DNA from: Bacillota bacterium
GTDB lineage: Bacteria > Bacillota > Clostridia > Christensenellales > CAG-138
Assembly (NCBI GenBank): GCA_023455425.1
Contig: JAEYCM010000020.1
Coordinates: 1-64,000 of the forward strand
DNA length: 64,000 nucleotides
Direction of reading: 5' to 3'
Shown here: positions 32,812 through 41,100 of the stretch, one piece after another
Position numbering within the stretch: position 1 is the first letter of the stretch
How the letters are laid out: each line of letters begins with the position of its first letter
Program-made: the position numbers and the translations under genes
Notes under the pieces: model-generated
Told to the model about the DNA's origin: nothing
The model's database searches: none
Seen by the model: only the letters and a program-made list of their open reading frames with translations

Positions 32812-34677
32812 ATGCGAAAAATAGAACAGACCCTGCCCATGAGCGTGCAAGAGCTCAAAGCGCGGGGTATTGAACAACCGGATTTTGTTTTGATTACGGG
32901 GGACGCGTATGTGGACCACCCGAGCTTTGGCGCGGCCATTATCGGGCGTATATTGGAGCGCAACGGCTACAGCGTAGGGATTATTGCGCAGCCCAGGTGG
33001 ACGGATGTGAACGCGTTCCGCGCGCTGGGGCGGCCCAAGCTTGCGTTTCTTGTTACTTCTGGAAATTTAGACTCCATGGTCAACCACTATTCTGTGACAA
33101 AGCACAGGCGTTCGACAGACGCCTACTCCCCCGGCGGAAAAGCCGGGCTACGGCCGGACCGCGCCGCCATCGTGTATTCCAACCGCTGTAAGGAGGCGTA
33201 TCGCGGCGTGCCCGTGCTGCTGGGGGGGCTCGAGGCAAGTTTGAGGCGCTTTGCCCATTACGATTACTGGGAGGATATGGTCCGCCACTCCATACTGGCG
33301 GATTCGGGCGCGGACCTTCTTTTTTACGGCATGGCGGAACGCGCCATGCTGGAGGTGGCGGAAGCGCTTTCTTCCGGCCTTGCCATAGGCGATATTACTT
33401 ATGTGGCTGGCACTTGCTTTATGAAGACGGCGTTGGATGCGATATACGATTACGAGCTGATTGAGCCGTATTCCGCTGTTGCTTCCAATAAAACTGCCTA
33501 TGCCCGGGCGTTCATGCGGCAATACCGGGAGCAGGACGCCATACGCGGCAAACGGCTCGTGCAGGAGCATGAGAAGGCGTACCTTGTGGCCAATCCGCCC
33601 GCCATGCCGCTTACGGAACGGGAGCTTGACGGCGTTTATTCCCTGCCGTATACCAGAAAGCCGCACCCAAGCTACAAGGAAAAAATCCCCGCGCTTGACG
33701 AGGTGGAGTTTTCCCTGACATCCTGCCGGGGCTGCTTTGGCGCGTGCTCGTTCTGTGCGCTTACGTTCCATCAGGGGCGGGTGGTGCAGTCCCGCAGCCA
33801 CACGTCCTTACTGGAGGAAGCCAAGAAGCTCACCCAAATGTCTGGCTTCAAGGGGTATATCCACGACGTCGGCGGACCTACCGCGAATTTCCGGCAAATC
33901 GCCTGCCCCAAGCAGCAAAAAAGCGGCGCGTGTGCGGACAAGCAATGCATCGGCTTCCAGAAATGTGGTAATCTTGTGGTGGATCACAGCGATTATCTTG
34001 CGCTGCTTAAAAAAATACGCAGCCTGCCCAACGTCAAGAAAGTGTTTGTCCGTTCCGGCATCCGCTACGATTATGTGATGTACGACAAGGACAAGACTTT
34101 TTTGCGAGAACTGACCAAGCACCATGTCAGCGGGCAATTGAAAGTCGCGCCCGAACATGTGAACGAACGCGTGCTTTACTATATGAACAAGCCCGCGCAC
34201 GGCCTGTATGACCGTTTCGTGCAGCGCTACAGTGAGGTCAACCGCTCTTTGGGGCTGGAACAGTATATCGTGCCGTATTTTATTTCCTCGCATCCCGGCA
34301 GTGATCTGCATGCCGCCATCGAGCTGGCGGAGTATTTAAAAAAGAGCGGGCAGCGGCCCGAGCAGGTGCAGGATTTTTACCCGACCCCCGGCACGCTTTC
34401 TACCTGCATGTATTATACCGGGCTTGATCCGCGCACCATGCAACCCGTTTATGTGGCCCGTTCCCAGAAGGAAAAGGGCATGCAAAGGGCATTGATGCAG
34501 TACTTCCTGCCGCAGAATTTCCATAAAGTGCGCGAGGCGCTCTTGGCGGCAAATAGGGAGGACCTCATCGGTTTCCACAAAGAGGCGCTGGTGCCGCCGC
34601 CAAGGCAGGAGCAGCATATCAGGCGGGAAAAAGCGCCTTCCCAGCAGCGGCAATCCCGGCAAAAGCGGCGCAGGTAG
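32812..34677 (+). CDS. YgiQ family (UPF0313) radical SAM protein
   Basis: A 621-residue radical SAM protein. The N-terminal half has the family's DFVLITGDAYVDHPSFGAA segment. The radical SAM cluster motif is CRGCFGACSFC (Cys-x3-Cys-x2-Cys, about residue 306-313), followed by a C-terminal domain with further Cys residues. The C-terminal tail is basic. Function is unknown in this family. The ATG at 32812 agrees with the family N terminus, although only a short AAGGA lies directly against it. It appears monocistronic. Confidence 0.92.
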   Translation: MRKIEQTLPMSVQELKARGIEQPDFVLITGDAYVDHPSFGAAIIGRILERNGYSVGIIAQPRWTDVNAFRALGRPKLAFLVTSGNLDSMVNHYSVTKHRRSTDAYSPGGKAGLRPDRAAIVYSNRCKEAYRGVPVLLGGLEASLRRFAHYDYWEDMVRHSILADSGADLLFYGMAERAMLEVAEALSSGLAIGDITYVAGTCFMKTALDAIYDYELIEPYSAVASNKTAYARAFMRQYREQDAIRGKRLVQEHEKAYLVANPPAMPLTERELDGVYSLPYTRKPHPSYKEKIPALDEVEFSLTSCRGCFGACSFCALTFHQGRVVQSRSHTSLLEEAKKLTQMSGFKGYIHDVGGPTANFRQIACPKQQKSGACADKQCIGFQKCGNLVVDHSDYLALLKKIRSLPNVKKVFVRSGIRYDYVMYDKDKTFLRELTKHHVSGQLKVAPEHVNERVLYYMNKPAHGLYDRFVQRYSEVNRSLGLEQYIVPYFISSHPGSDLHAAIELAEYLKKSGQRPEQVQDFYPTPGTLSTCMYYTGLDPRTMQPVYVARSQKEKGMQRALMQYFLPQNFHKVREALLAANREDLIGFHKEALVPPPRQEQHIRREKAPSQQRQSRQKRRR

Positions 34678-34707
34678 GGCTGTTGGCAAGCTTAACGCAA
34701 TCCATGC

Positions 34708-34736
34708 TTTTCTAGGCAGGACATATGGAGTATAAT
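34708..34736 (+). promoter_or_regulatory. Putative promoter for lgt
   Basis: TATAAT at 34731-34736 with a weak -35 (TTTTCT, 34708-34713) 17 bases upstream. The predicted leader is about 115 bases, without a clear structure. Confidence 0.4.
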
Positions 34737-34857
34737 AGAACACAATAAGAAACGGTAAATTGCGGCAAATTCCGCTTTGAAACCTTGATGCCGCCTGAAC
34801 GGGCCGTTTCTGTAAGACAAGCTCATTCTGTTTATTCTTATGCAGGAGGAACCCTTC

Positions 34858-35901
34858 ATGATCAATCCCGACAGGGTGGCGTTTTCCGTATTCGGCAGGG
34901 ATATCTACTGGTACGGCGTATTGATGGCGCTGGGCATCGTCATTGCGGTGCTGCTCGCCATGCGCGAAGCCAAGCGCAAGCAGATGAACGAGGATACGGT
35001 ATTGGATCTCTGCCTCATCATCATCCCGTGCGGCGTGGTGGGCGCAAGGCTCTATTACGTGCTTTTTGAGCTGGATCAATACCTGTCCGACCCGATCCGC
35101 ATGCTCTATATTTGGGAGGGCGGGCTTGCAATATTTGGCGCGGTGATTGGCGGCCTGATCGGAATGGCGCTCTATTCGTACAAAAAGAAGCTGCGCTTTT
35201 TCAGGCTGGCGGACATCATCGCGCCGGGTCTGGTGCTCGCACAGGCGATCGGCCGCTGGGGTAACTTTTTCAACCAGGAAGCGTTTGGCCTGCCTGTGAC
35301 CAATCCCGATCTGTTGTGGTTCCCCATGTCTGTAAAGATCGATACGCCCTGGAACGGCGGGTTCCATACATTTAACGGCGTCGTCTGCACGGAACCGTAC
35401 CATCTCGCCACATTTTTCTATGAATCGCTTTGGTGTATCCTTGTATTCCTGTTCCTTTGGTTCATCCTGCGCAAGCGGACCAAGCACGACGGCGATGTGT
35501 TTATTTGGTACGTCATGCTCTACAGCTTCGAGCGCATGTTTGTGGAAGGCCTACGCGGGGACAGCCTGTGGCTGATCGAAGGCGCCGTACGCGTTTCCCA
35601 ACTGCTGAGCTTCCTGCTGTTCCTGGGCGCGCTCACGTTCCTGCTTGTGCGCCACTTCAAGGAAAAGAAGCTTGGCCGCCTGATCTGGCCCGCGCCTGAA
35701 ACTTCCGCTGCGGACGCTGTGGAAAGCGCGATCCTTTCCGAGCAGACGGCCGGTGAGGAATCTGAAAACGGCGGGGAAGAAGATGACGCTTCCGATGCGG
35801 AAGGCTCTGCCGAGGGTACTGAAGACTCCAATGGGGAATCCGTTGAAACAGCGGAAGAGGAAAAAACTCCGGCCGACGATAACCTGGATTCCCGCGACTG
35901 A
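34858..35901 (+). CDS. lgt: Prolipoprotein diacylglyceryl transferase with acidic C-terminal tail
   Basis: Lgt moves diacylglycerol from phosphatidylglycerol to the lipobox Cys of prolipoproteins. The protein has about seven membrane helices and the signature GRWGNFFNQEAFG (about residues 137-149) with essential Arg, Asn and Glu. The ATG at 34858 follows AGGAGGA; an ATG at 34840 lies upstream of that site. At 347 residues it is longer than usual (about 270-290): the last about 65 residues are a soluble acidic tail rich in Glu, Asp, Ser and Ala. A perfect terminator hairpin follows. Confidence 0.95.
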   Translation: MINPDRVAFSVFGRDIYWYGVLMALGIVIAVLLAMREAKRKQMNEDTVLDLCLIIIPCGVVGARLYYVLFELDQYLSDPIRMLYIWEGGLAIFGAVIGGLIGMALYSYKKKLRFFRLADIIAPGLVLAQAIGRWGNFFNQEAFGLPVTNPDLLWFPMSVKIDTPWNGGFHTFNGVVCTEPYHLATFFYESLWCILVFLFLWFILRKRTKHDGDVFIWYVMLYSFERMFVEGLRGDSLWLIEGAVRVSQLLSFLLFLGALTFLLVRHFKEKKLGRLIWPAPETSAADAVESAILSEQTAGEESENGGEEDDASDAEGSAEGTEDSNGESVETAEEEKTPADDNLDSRD

Positions 35902-35930
35902 GCTGATTTTTATAACACATTGTTTGATAT

Positions 35931-35970
35931 CACGGCTTTCATGCAAACGCATGAAAGCCGTGCGGTATTG
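35931..35970 (+). terminator. Stem-loop terminator after lgt
   Basis: CACGGCTTTCATGC (35931-35944) pairs with GCATGAAAGCCGTG (35949-35962), a perfect 14-bp stem with an AAAC loop. The following CGGTATTG is not a clean T-run, so efficiency is uncertain. Confidence 0.65.
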
Positions 35971-36000
35971 TGACATTTCGTTTTAAGCGAGGAACCTGAC

Positions 36001-37434
36001 ATGCGCAACCTCACCCTGATGACGGATCTGTATCAACTTACCATGATGTATGGGTATTTTAAGCACTCCATGCGGCATAACGTCGCCGTGTTCGATCTGT
36101 TTTTCCGCCAAACCCGCCCCAACAGCGCCTATGCCGTTATGGCGGGTCTTGAAACTGCGGTGGAATACATCAAAAACCTGCGGTTTGACGAAGAGGATAT
36201 TGTGTACCTTCGTTCGCTCAACCTCTTTGATGAATCTTTCTTTGCTTATTTAAGGACGTTCCGCTTTACCGGCGAGCTTTACGCCATGCCGGAGGGGACC
36301 GTCGTTTTTCCATATGAACCGCTCGTACGCGTTAAGGCACCAATCATAGAAGCGCAGCTGTTGGAAACGGCGCTTTTGAATATCATCAACCACCAGACGC
36401 TTATCGCCACCAAGGCCAGCCGGGTGGTATACGCCGCAAACGGCGATCCGGTGCTGGAGTTTGGCTTGAGGAGGGCGCAGGGGCCGGACGCCGGTATATA
36501 CGGCGCGCGCGCGGCCATTATCGGTGGCTGTTCGAGCACAAGCAATGTGCTCACCGGCAAGCTGTATGATATCCCGGTAAAGGGGACGCATGCGCACAGC
36601 TGGGTCATGAGCTTTCCAAACGAACTGGAATCTTTCCGCGCATACGCCGCCACATTCCCGGATACCTGCCTGCTGCTGGTGGATACCTACGATACGCTGC
36701 GCTCCGGTGTTCCCAACGCCATCACTGTGTTCAAAGAACTGCGGCAAAAAGGCTATGAGCCGGTCGGAATCCGGCTCGATTCCGGGGACCTTGCGTATCT
36801 TTCTAAAAAATCGCGCGAAATGCTGGACGAAGCCGGTTTTGAAAACGTCAGAATCTATGCTTCGGGCGACCTTGATGAAACCGTCATACGGGATTTGAAG
36901 CTGCAGGGCGCCCGCATCGACGTATGGGGGGTGGGGACGCGGCTTATCACGTCCGACGATCACCCGGCCCTGGGCGGCGTTTATAAAATGTCCGCCGAAG
37001 TGGTGGATGGCAAGTTGATTTCAAAAATCAAGCGCAGCGATAACCCGGCCAAAGTCACAAACCCCGGCTACAAAAAGGTGTACCGCCTTTACCGGAATAA
37101 AAACGGCAAGGCCATTGCGGACCTGATGACCCTTGCGGATGAAACAATCGATACGCAACAGCCCCTGCGGCTCTTTGACCCGGAGCAGACTTGGAAAACC
37201 ATGGTGGTGACCGATTTTACGGCCCGGGAGCTCCTTGTACCCGTGTTTGTGGATGGGGAGCTGGTTTATGATTTGCCGGACGTCCATGCCATACAGGAAT
37301 ACGCAAAAAAGGAGCTTACCTCCATGTGGGAAGAATACAAGCGCCTGTTGAACCCGCACACATACAAGGTGGATCTTTCGGACCGGCTCTATGATCTTAA
37401 ACAGCGTCTCCTCAGGGAGCATTCGGGCGTATGA
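36001..37434 (+). CDS. pncB: Nicotinate phosphoribosyltransferase
   Basis: This enzyme makes nicotinate mononucleotide from nicotinate and PRPP in NAD salvage. The 477-residue product begins MTDLYQLTMMYGYF, typical of the Gram-positive PncB family. It contains the catalytic-His region KGTHAHSWVMSF (about 197-208), GIRLDSGDLAYLS and the C-terminal YKKVYRLY segment. It overlaps the following lipoprotein gene by 4 bases, and the large multidomain gene with a NadD-like domain follows in the same direction. Confidence 0.96.
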   Translation: MRNLTLMTDLYQLTMMYGYFKHSMRHNVAVFDLFFRQTRPNSAYAVMAGLETAVEYIKNLRFDEEDIVYLRSLNLFDESFFAYLRTFRFTGELYAMPEGTVVFPYEPLVRVKAPIIEAQLLETALLNIINHQTLIATKASRVVYAANGDPVLEFGLRRAQGPDAGIYGARAAIIGGCSSTSNVLTGKLYDIPVKGTHAHSWVMSFPNELESFRAYAATFPDTCLLLVDTYDTLRSGVPNAITVFKELRQKGYEPVGIRLDSGDLAYLSKKSREMLDEAGFENVRIYASGDLDETVIRDLKLQGARIDVWGVGTRLITSDDHPALGGVYKMSAEVVDGKLISKIKRSDNPAKVTNPGYKKVYRLYRNKNGKAIADLMTLADETIDTQQPLRLFDPEQTWKTMVVTDFTARELLVPVFVDGELVYDLPDVHAIQEYAKKELTSMWEEYKRLLNPHTYKVDLSDRLYDLKQRLLREHSGV

Positions 37435-37928
37435 TGAAAAAGGTTGTGTTGCTGCTTTCTATTTTTGTTCTCCTGTTGCCGGGCTGTATCAGGCAGCAGC
37501 CCGCGCTTGTGGGCGCGCCGACGCCCGCACCCACGCCGACGCCCGCGCCCTCTCCTGCAGCCTTAAGCATCACAAACGAGCCTTGGAAAAAGGACGCTGC
37601 GGGTGCGCTCATCTATGACGAGACCAACCATTTTGAGCGGTATCTCACATTCAACAACATCCGCGTATTTGAATACGAAGGCGGCACGCTGATGGAGGGC
37701 GTCTGTGAAAACGCCTATCCGAAAGCGCTCACCGGCAGCTATGAAATCGTGTTTACGGATAAGGACGGTACCGAAGTTGCCCGCGCTGGCGTGCTCACCC
37801 GCGGGGAGGAGAATACCTTCCAGCCGGGAAAAACCGTCATCTATGCAGCGATCGATACGGATATGGGCATACTGATGACGCCGTTTACCCTTACGGTCAA
37901 ACAGCCGGTCGGAGAAAAAGCGGCATAA
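37431..37928 (+). CDS. Small lipoprotein with Pro/Thr-rich linker
   Basis: A 165-residue predicted lipoprotein. It has a signal peptide (about 1-19) ending in the lipobox LLPGC, a short PTPAPTPTPAPSP linker to clear the cell wall, then a beta-rich domain (about 50-160). The domain resembles FxLYD-type modules but I cannot assign it firmly. Function unknown. ATG at 37431 overlaps the pncB stop; an ATG at 37434 is possible. It would need Lgt for lipidation. Confidence 0.8.
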   Translation: MMKKVVLLLSIFVLLLPGCIRQQPALVGAPTPAPTPTPAPSPAALSITNEPWKKDAAGALIYDETNHFERYLTFNNIRVFEYEGGTLMEGVCENAYPKALTGSYEIVFTDKDGTEVARAGVLTRGEENTFQPGKTVIYAAIDTDMGILMTPFTLTVKQPVGEKAA

Positions 37929-37934
37929 AAGCCG

Positions 37935-38165
37935 CAGCAAATTGCGATAGACTTTTCGGAGGCTTGCCCCGGCTCATACCCAAGGGACACGGCATTTAGG
38001 AGAGCTTCTTATTGGATACCCTATTTTAGGGTGTTTCTTGGAATGGTTCTTAGGGCCGTTATGGCCCTGAACGGGAGTGAGGGGAAGCCCTCAACGTACT
38101 TCCCTCAACACGCCAGGCGGCATAGAGGCCGCCGCTCTTCCCATATCTTCTCAGGGAGGTGCCAT
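37935..38165 (+). promoter_or_regulatory. Structured leader with four consecutive hairpins before the 1628-residue gene
   Basis: Four hairpins lie in series: ACCCT/AGGGT (38018-38022/38028-38032), AGGGCC/GGCCCT (38052-38057/38063-38068), TGAGGG/CCCTCA (38078-38083/38088-38093) and GGCGGC/GCCGCC (38116-38121/38128-38133). GGGAGGT follows just before the ATG. The first hairpin and its flanks resemble 32390-32419. An upstream start at 38031 is in frame but lies inside these hairpins. Role unknown. Confidence 0.5.
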
Positions 38166-41100
38166 ATGCTCAAAAAAGAAGCAAGCGTACTGCATGCACG
38201 GCTGCTTGATACCCTTACGCAGCATCCGGATTTTCGCGTGGCGCAGTTTTCCAAAAAGGCGCTGCGGGAACTCATGCAAGACTGCGGCTTTCGCAGCGGG
38301 GTCAGCCTGCTTCTTGCGCAAGACGCCTGCAACAGCAGGGACATTTTAAATCTGTGCCTGCCCATTATGGAACGCCTGTGCCCGGAGGATCAGCCCGGGG
38401 ACTGGCTGTTTTTTATTCATAGCATGCTTACGGAACAGTTGTTTCCGCAGGAAGACGCACAGAGTCCCTCCATAGAGCGCCTGCGCGCAAGTTTGTTTTA
38501 TCTTGGCGTATATCGCCTGCTGCTTGAAGAGGAGCAGGATAAAAAGCCCTTCGCGCCGGATACGCACTTTCGCTTTGCAACCGGGGAGGAGTGCAAGGGG
38601 AGCCCTGCCCAACGCCAGTATGCGGAATTTTTGAAAGTGGCGCAAAGCGCATTTTTTATTGAGCTCATGCGCATCGGCCGGGATTGCATGCCCTTTGATA
38701 TGCTCAGCCATGTGGCGGGCGTGCACCATGTCGCCATGCGGATGGCGCGCCAGTTGAAGGAAAAGGGGATATCCGTCGATCTTCCGCTCATTTCCGCTGC
38801 CGCCGCCACGCATGATATCGGCAAATACGGCTGCAAAGGGGAGGAACAGAAGCGCATCCCATATCTGCATTATTATTATACGGAACAGTGGCTCAAACGA
38901 TATGGGTTAACTGCCATTGCGCATGTGGCGGCCAACCATTCCACCTGGGACCTGGAGCTTGAAAATCTGCCGGTCGAGTCACTGCTTCTCATCTATGCGG
39001 ATTTCCGGGTAAAAAGCGTAAGAGTACCGAACGAGCGGGAACGTATGCAGTTTTTCACTCTTGCGCAGTCCTATGCCGTCATATTGAGCAAGCTTGATAA
39101 CGTGGACGACAAGAAGCGCCAAAGGTATGAGCGCGTCTACCGCAAGCTTGCGGACTTTGAAGCGTACATGGTTTCTTTGGGCGTCAATACCGATCCGTTT
39201 TCAGAGGAAGCGCTTTTCCCCGTACAGAAGGACGCCGCTTTGCTCGAAGGGGAGGAGGCGGTCACGGCGCTCAAATTCCAGGCCATTTCTCACAACCTCA
39301 GGCTCATGCACCGTATCAGCTCGGAAACGTCGTTTGCGGATCTTTTGGAGGATGCGCGCACCCAGACAGAATGGCAGAACATCCGCACGTATATCGATAT
39401 CCTCAGCGAATACTTCAGCTATATGACGCAGAAACAAAAAAGCCAGACCATGCGCTTTTTGTATGAGCTGTTCATGCACAGCCACGGTGATATCCGCTAT
39501 CAGGCGGCGACCCTATACGCACGGATATTGGCAAGCTATGATACGATCTACCGAAAAGAACTGCCCCCCAATATCACATTACCGGTAGACGGCCCTACCA
39601 GCTTTGCGGTGTGGCAGGAAAGTTTGCAGCAGATTCTGCTGCCGGATCATAAGATTGCGCCCAACCACAGCGCGTGGATTTCCTACACGCTCAAGGTCAT
39701 ATTGCCCGCGTTGTTTTCCTGCTGCAAGGCGGCGGATGTGGAGCGTTACCTGCAAATTTACCTCGCGTGTTTCGAAGACGAAAGTTATCTTGAACCTTCC
39801 ACCGCGTTCGTGCTGCTGGACAGCCTGCTGCACGTTCCCGCGGCGGTGATTCAAAAAGAAGCGTTCGCACAACCGCTGCGGATCGCCGCCCGATTGGCTG
39901 CTCTTAGCGAAACGCGCATGCAGGCAGCGGCGCTGCGCCTAGTGAACCATGTCCTAAAACGCGAGGGCGAGAGCGCGTATTTTTTGCCGCTTGTGAAAAA
40001 CGTGCTTCTGGCGCTCCCCGAAGAAAAGGAAATCAGCATAGATTTCCTGCTTTACCTGGCCGCGCAGTATCTGCCCGGCTATGAAACCGAGCAGGCGCGC
40101 TGCCGGTTGCGGTTAGAGCGGTTGGACAGCGCAGACCTGTTTTTAGAAAACCTCAAAACCGCCACCCCCTGGATCATCAAAGAGATCAATATCGCGCTGC
40201 TTTTATACCGCGTACACTACGGCAGGCAGGCGCAGGCGTTTCAGGTGGCAGCCCACGTCGCAAACCTTATCCGCGTGAGCGAACGCTTTGCCGTGCGCAA
40301 CCGGGCGGGAGAGGCGCTCATAGAGCTTGCGCCCGTATTGACGCTGGACCAGCGCAACGAAATCGCGGTGGAACTCGTACGGGGTCTTGAAAGCGCGAGC
40401 CATGAGTTTTCCAAGTACATCCCGCAGTACCTGGGCCAGTTCATGCTCTACCTGCACCCCAAGGAAATGGACGAGTCGCTGAACGAATTGACGCATTACA
40501 TCAAATCCTCAAACGAACATACCGCCTGCGTCACGCTGGAAACCGTGGGTATCCTGCTGCAGCACTATACGGAAGACTACCGCAGCGCGTTTTCAGAAAC
40601 AGGGGATGCGTTTGAAGAACGGAAACGGAGGATGCTGAGCATGCTGTTGAGCAGCCTCGCGCATCACAACGAATCCGTTGCCCGCGTGGCGTTGTTTGTG
40701 TTGGGCAAGTACCTGTTTGGCGGCGCGCTGGAGCATGGCGAAAAATGCGGCATGTTCCGGGTTCTGTATAAAAAACTGCTGTTGCTTGTCGGGGAACAGA
40801 CGCCGGGCAAGCTTACGTTTTTTAGCAACGCCGCGGCGCTTAACCATATCTACCGGTTCATCATTGAAGCGGAGGCGACCGCTACGCCCATGGATTTGGA
40901 AAAAGCCGAAAAAGCCGTGTTTTTTCCGGGTACATTCGATCCGTTTTCCGCAAGCCACCTGGGCATTGTCAAAAAGATGCGCGCGCTTGGGTTTGAAGTA
41001 TATCTTGCGTTGGATGAATTCAGCTGGTCCAAGCACACGCAGCCGCATATGGTCAGAAGACGGATCGCAAATATGTCCGCCGCGGATTTGTACGGCGTAT

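Noticed and set aside
34336..35487. A 383-residue minus-strand frame over the YgiQ-lgt region
   Set aside because: It crosses two clear plus-strand genes and the lgt promoter region and shows no domain.
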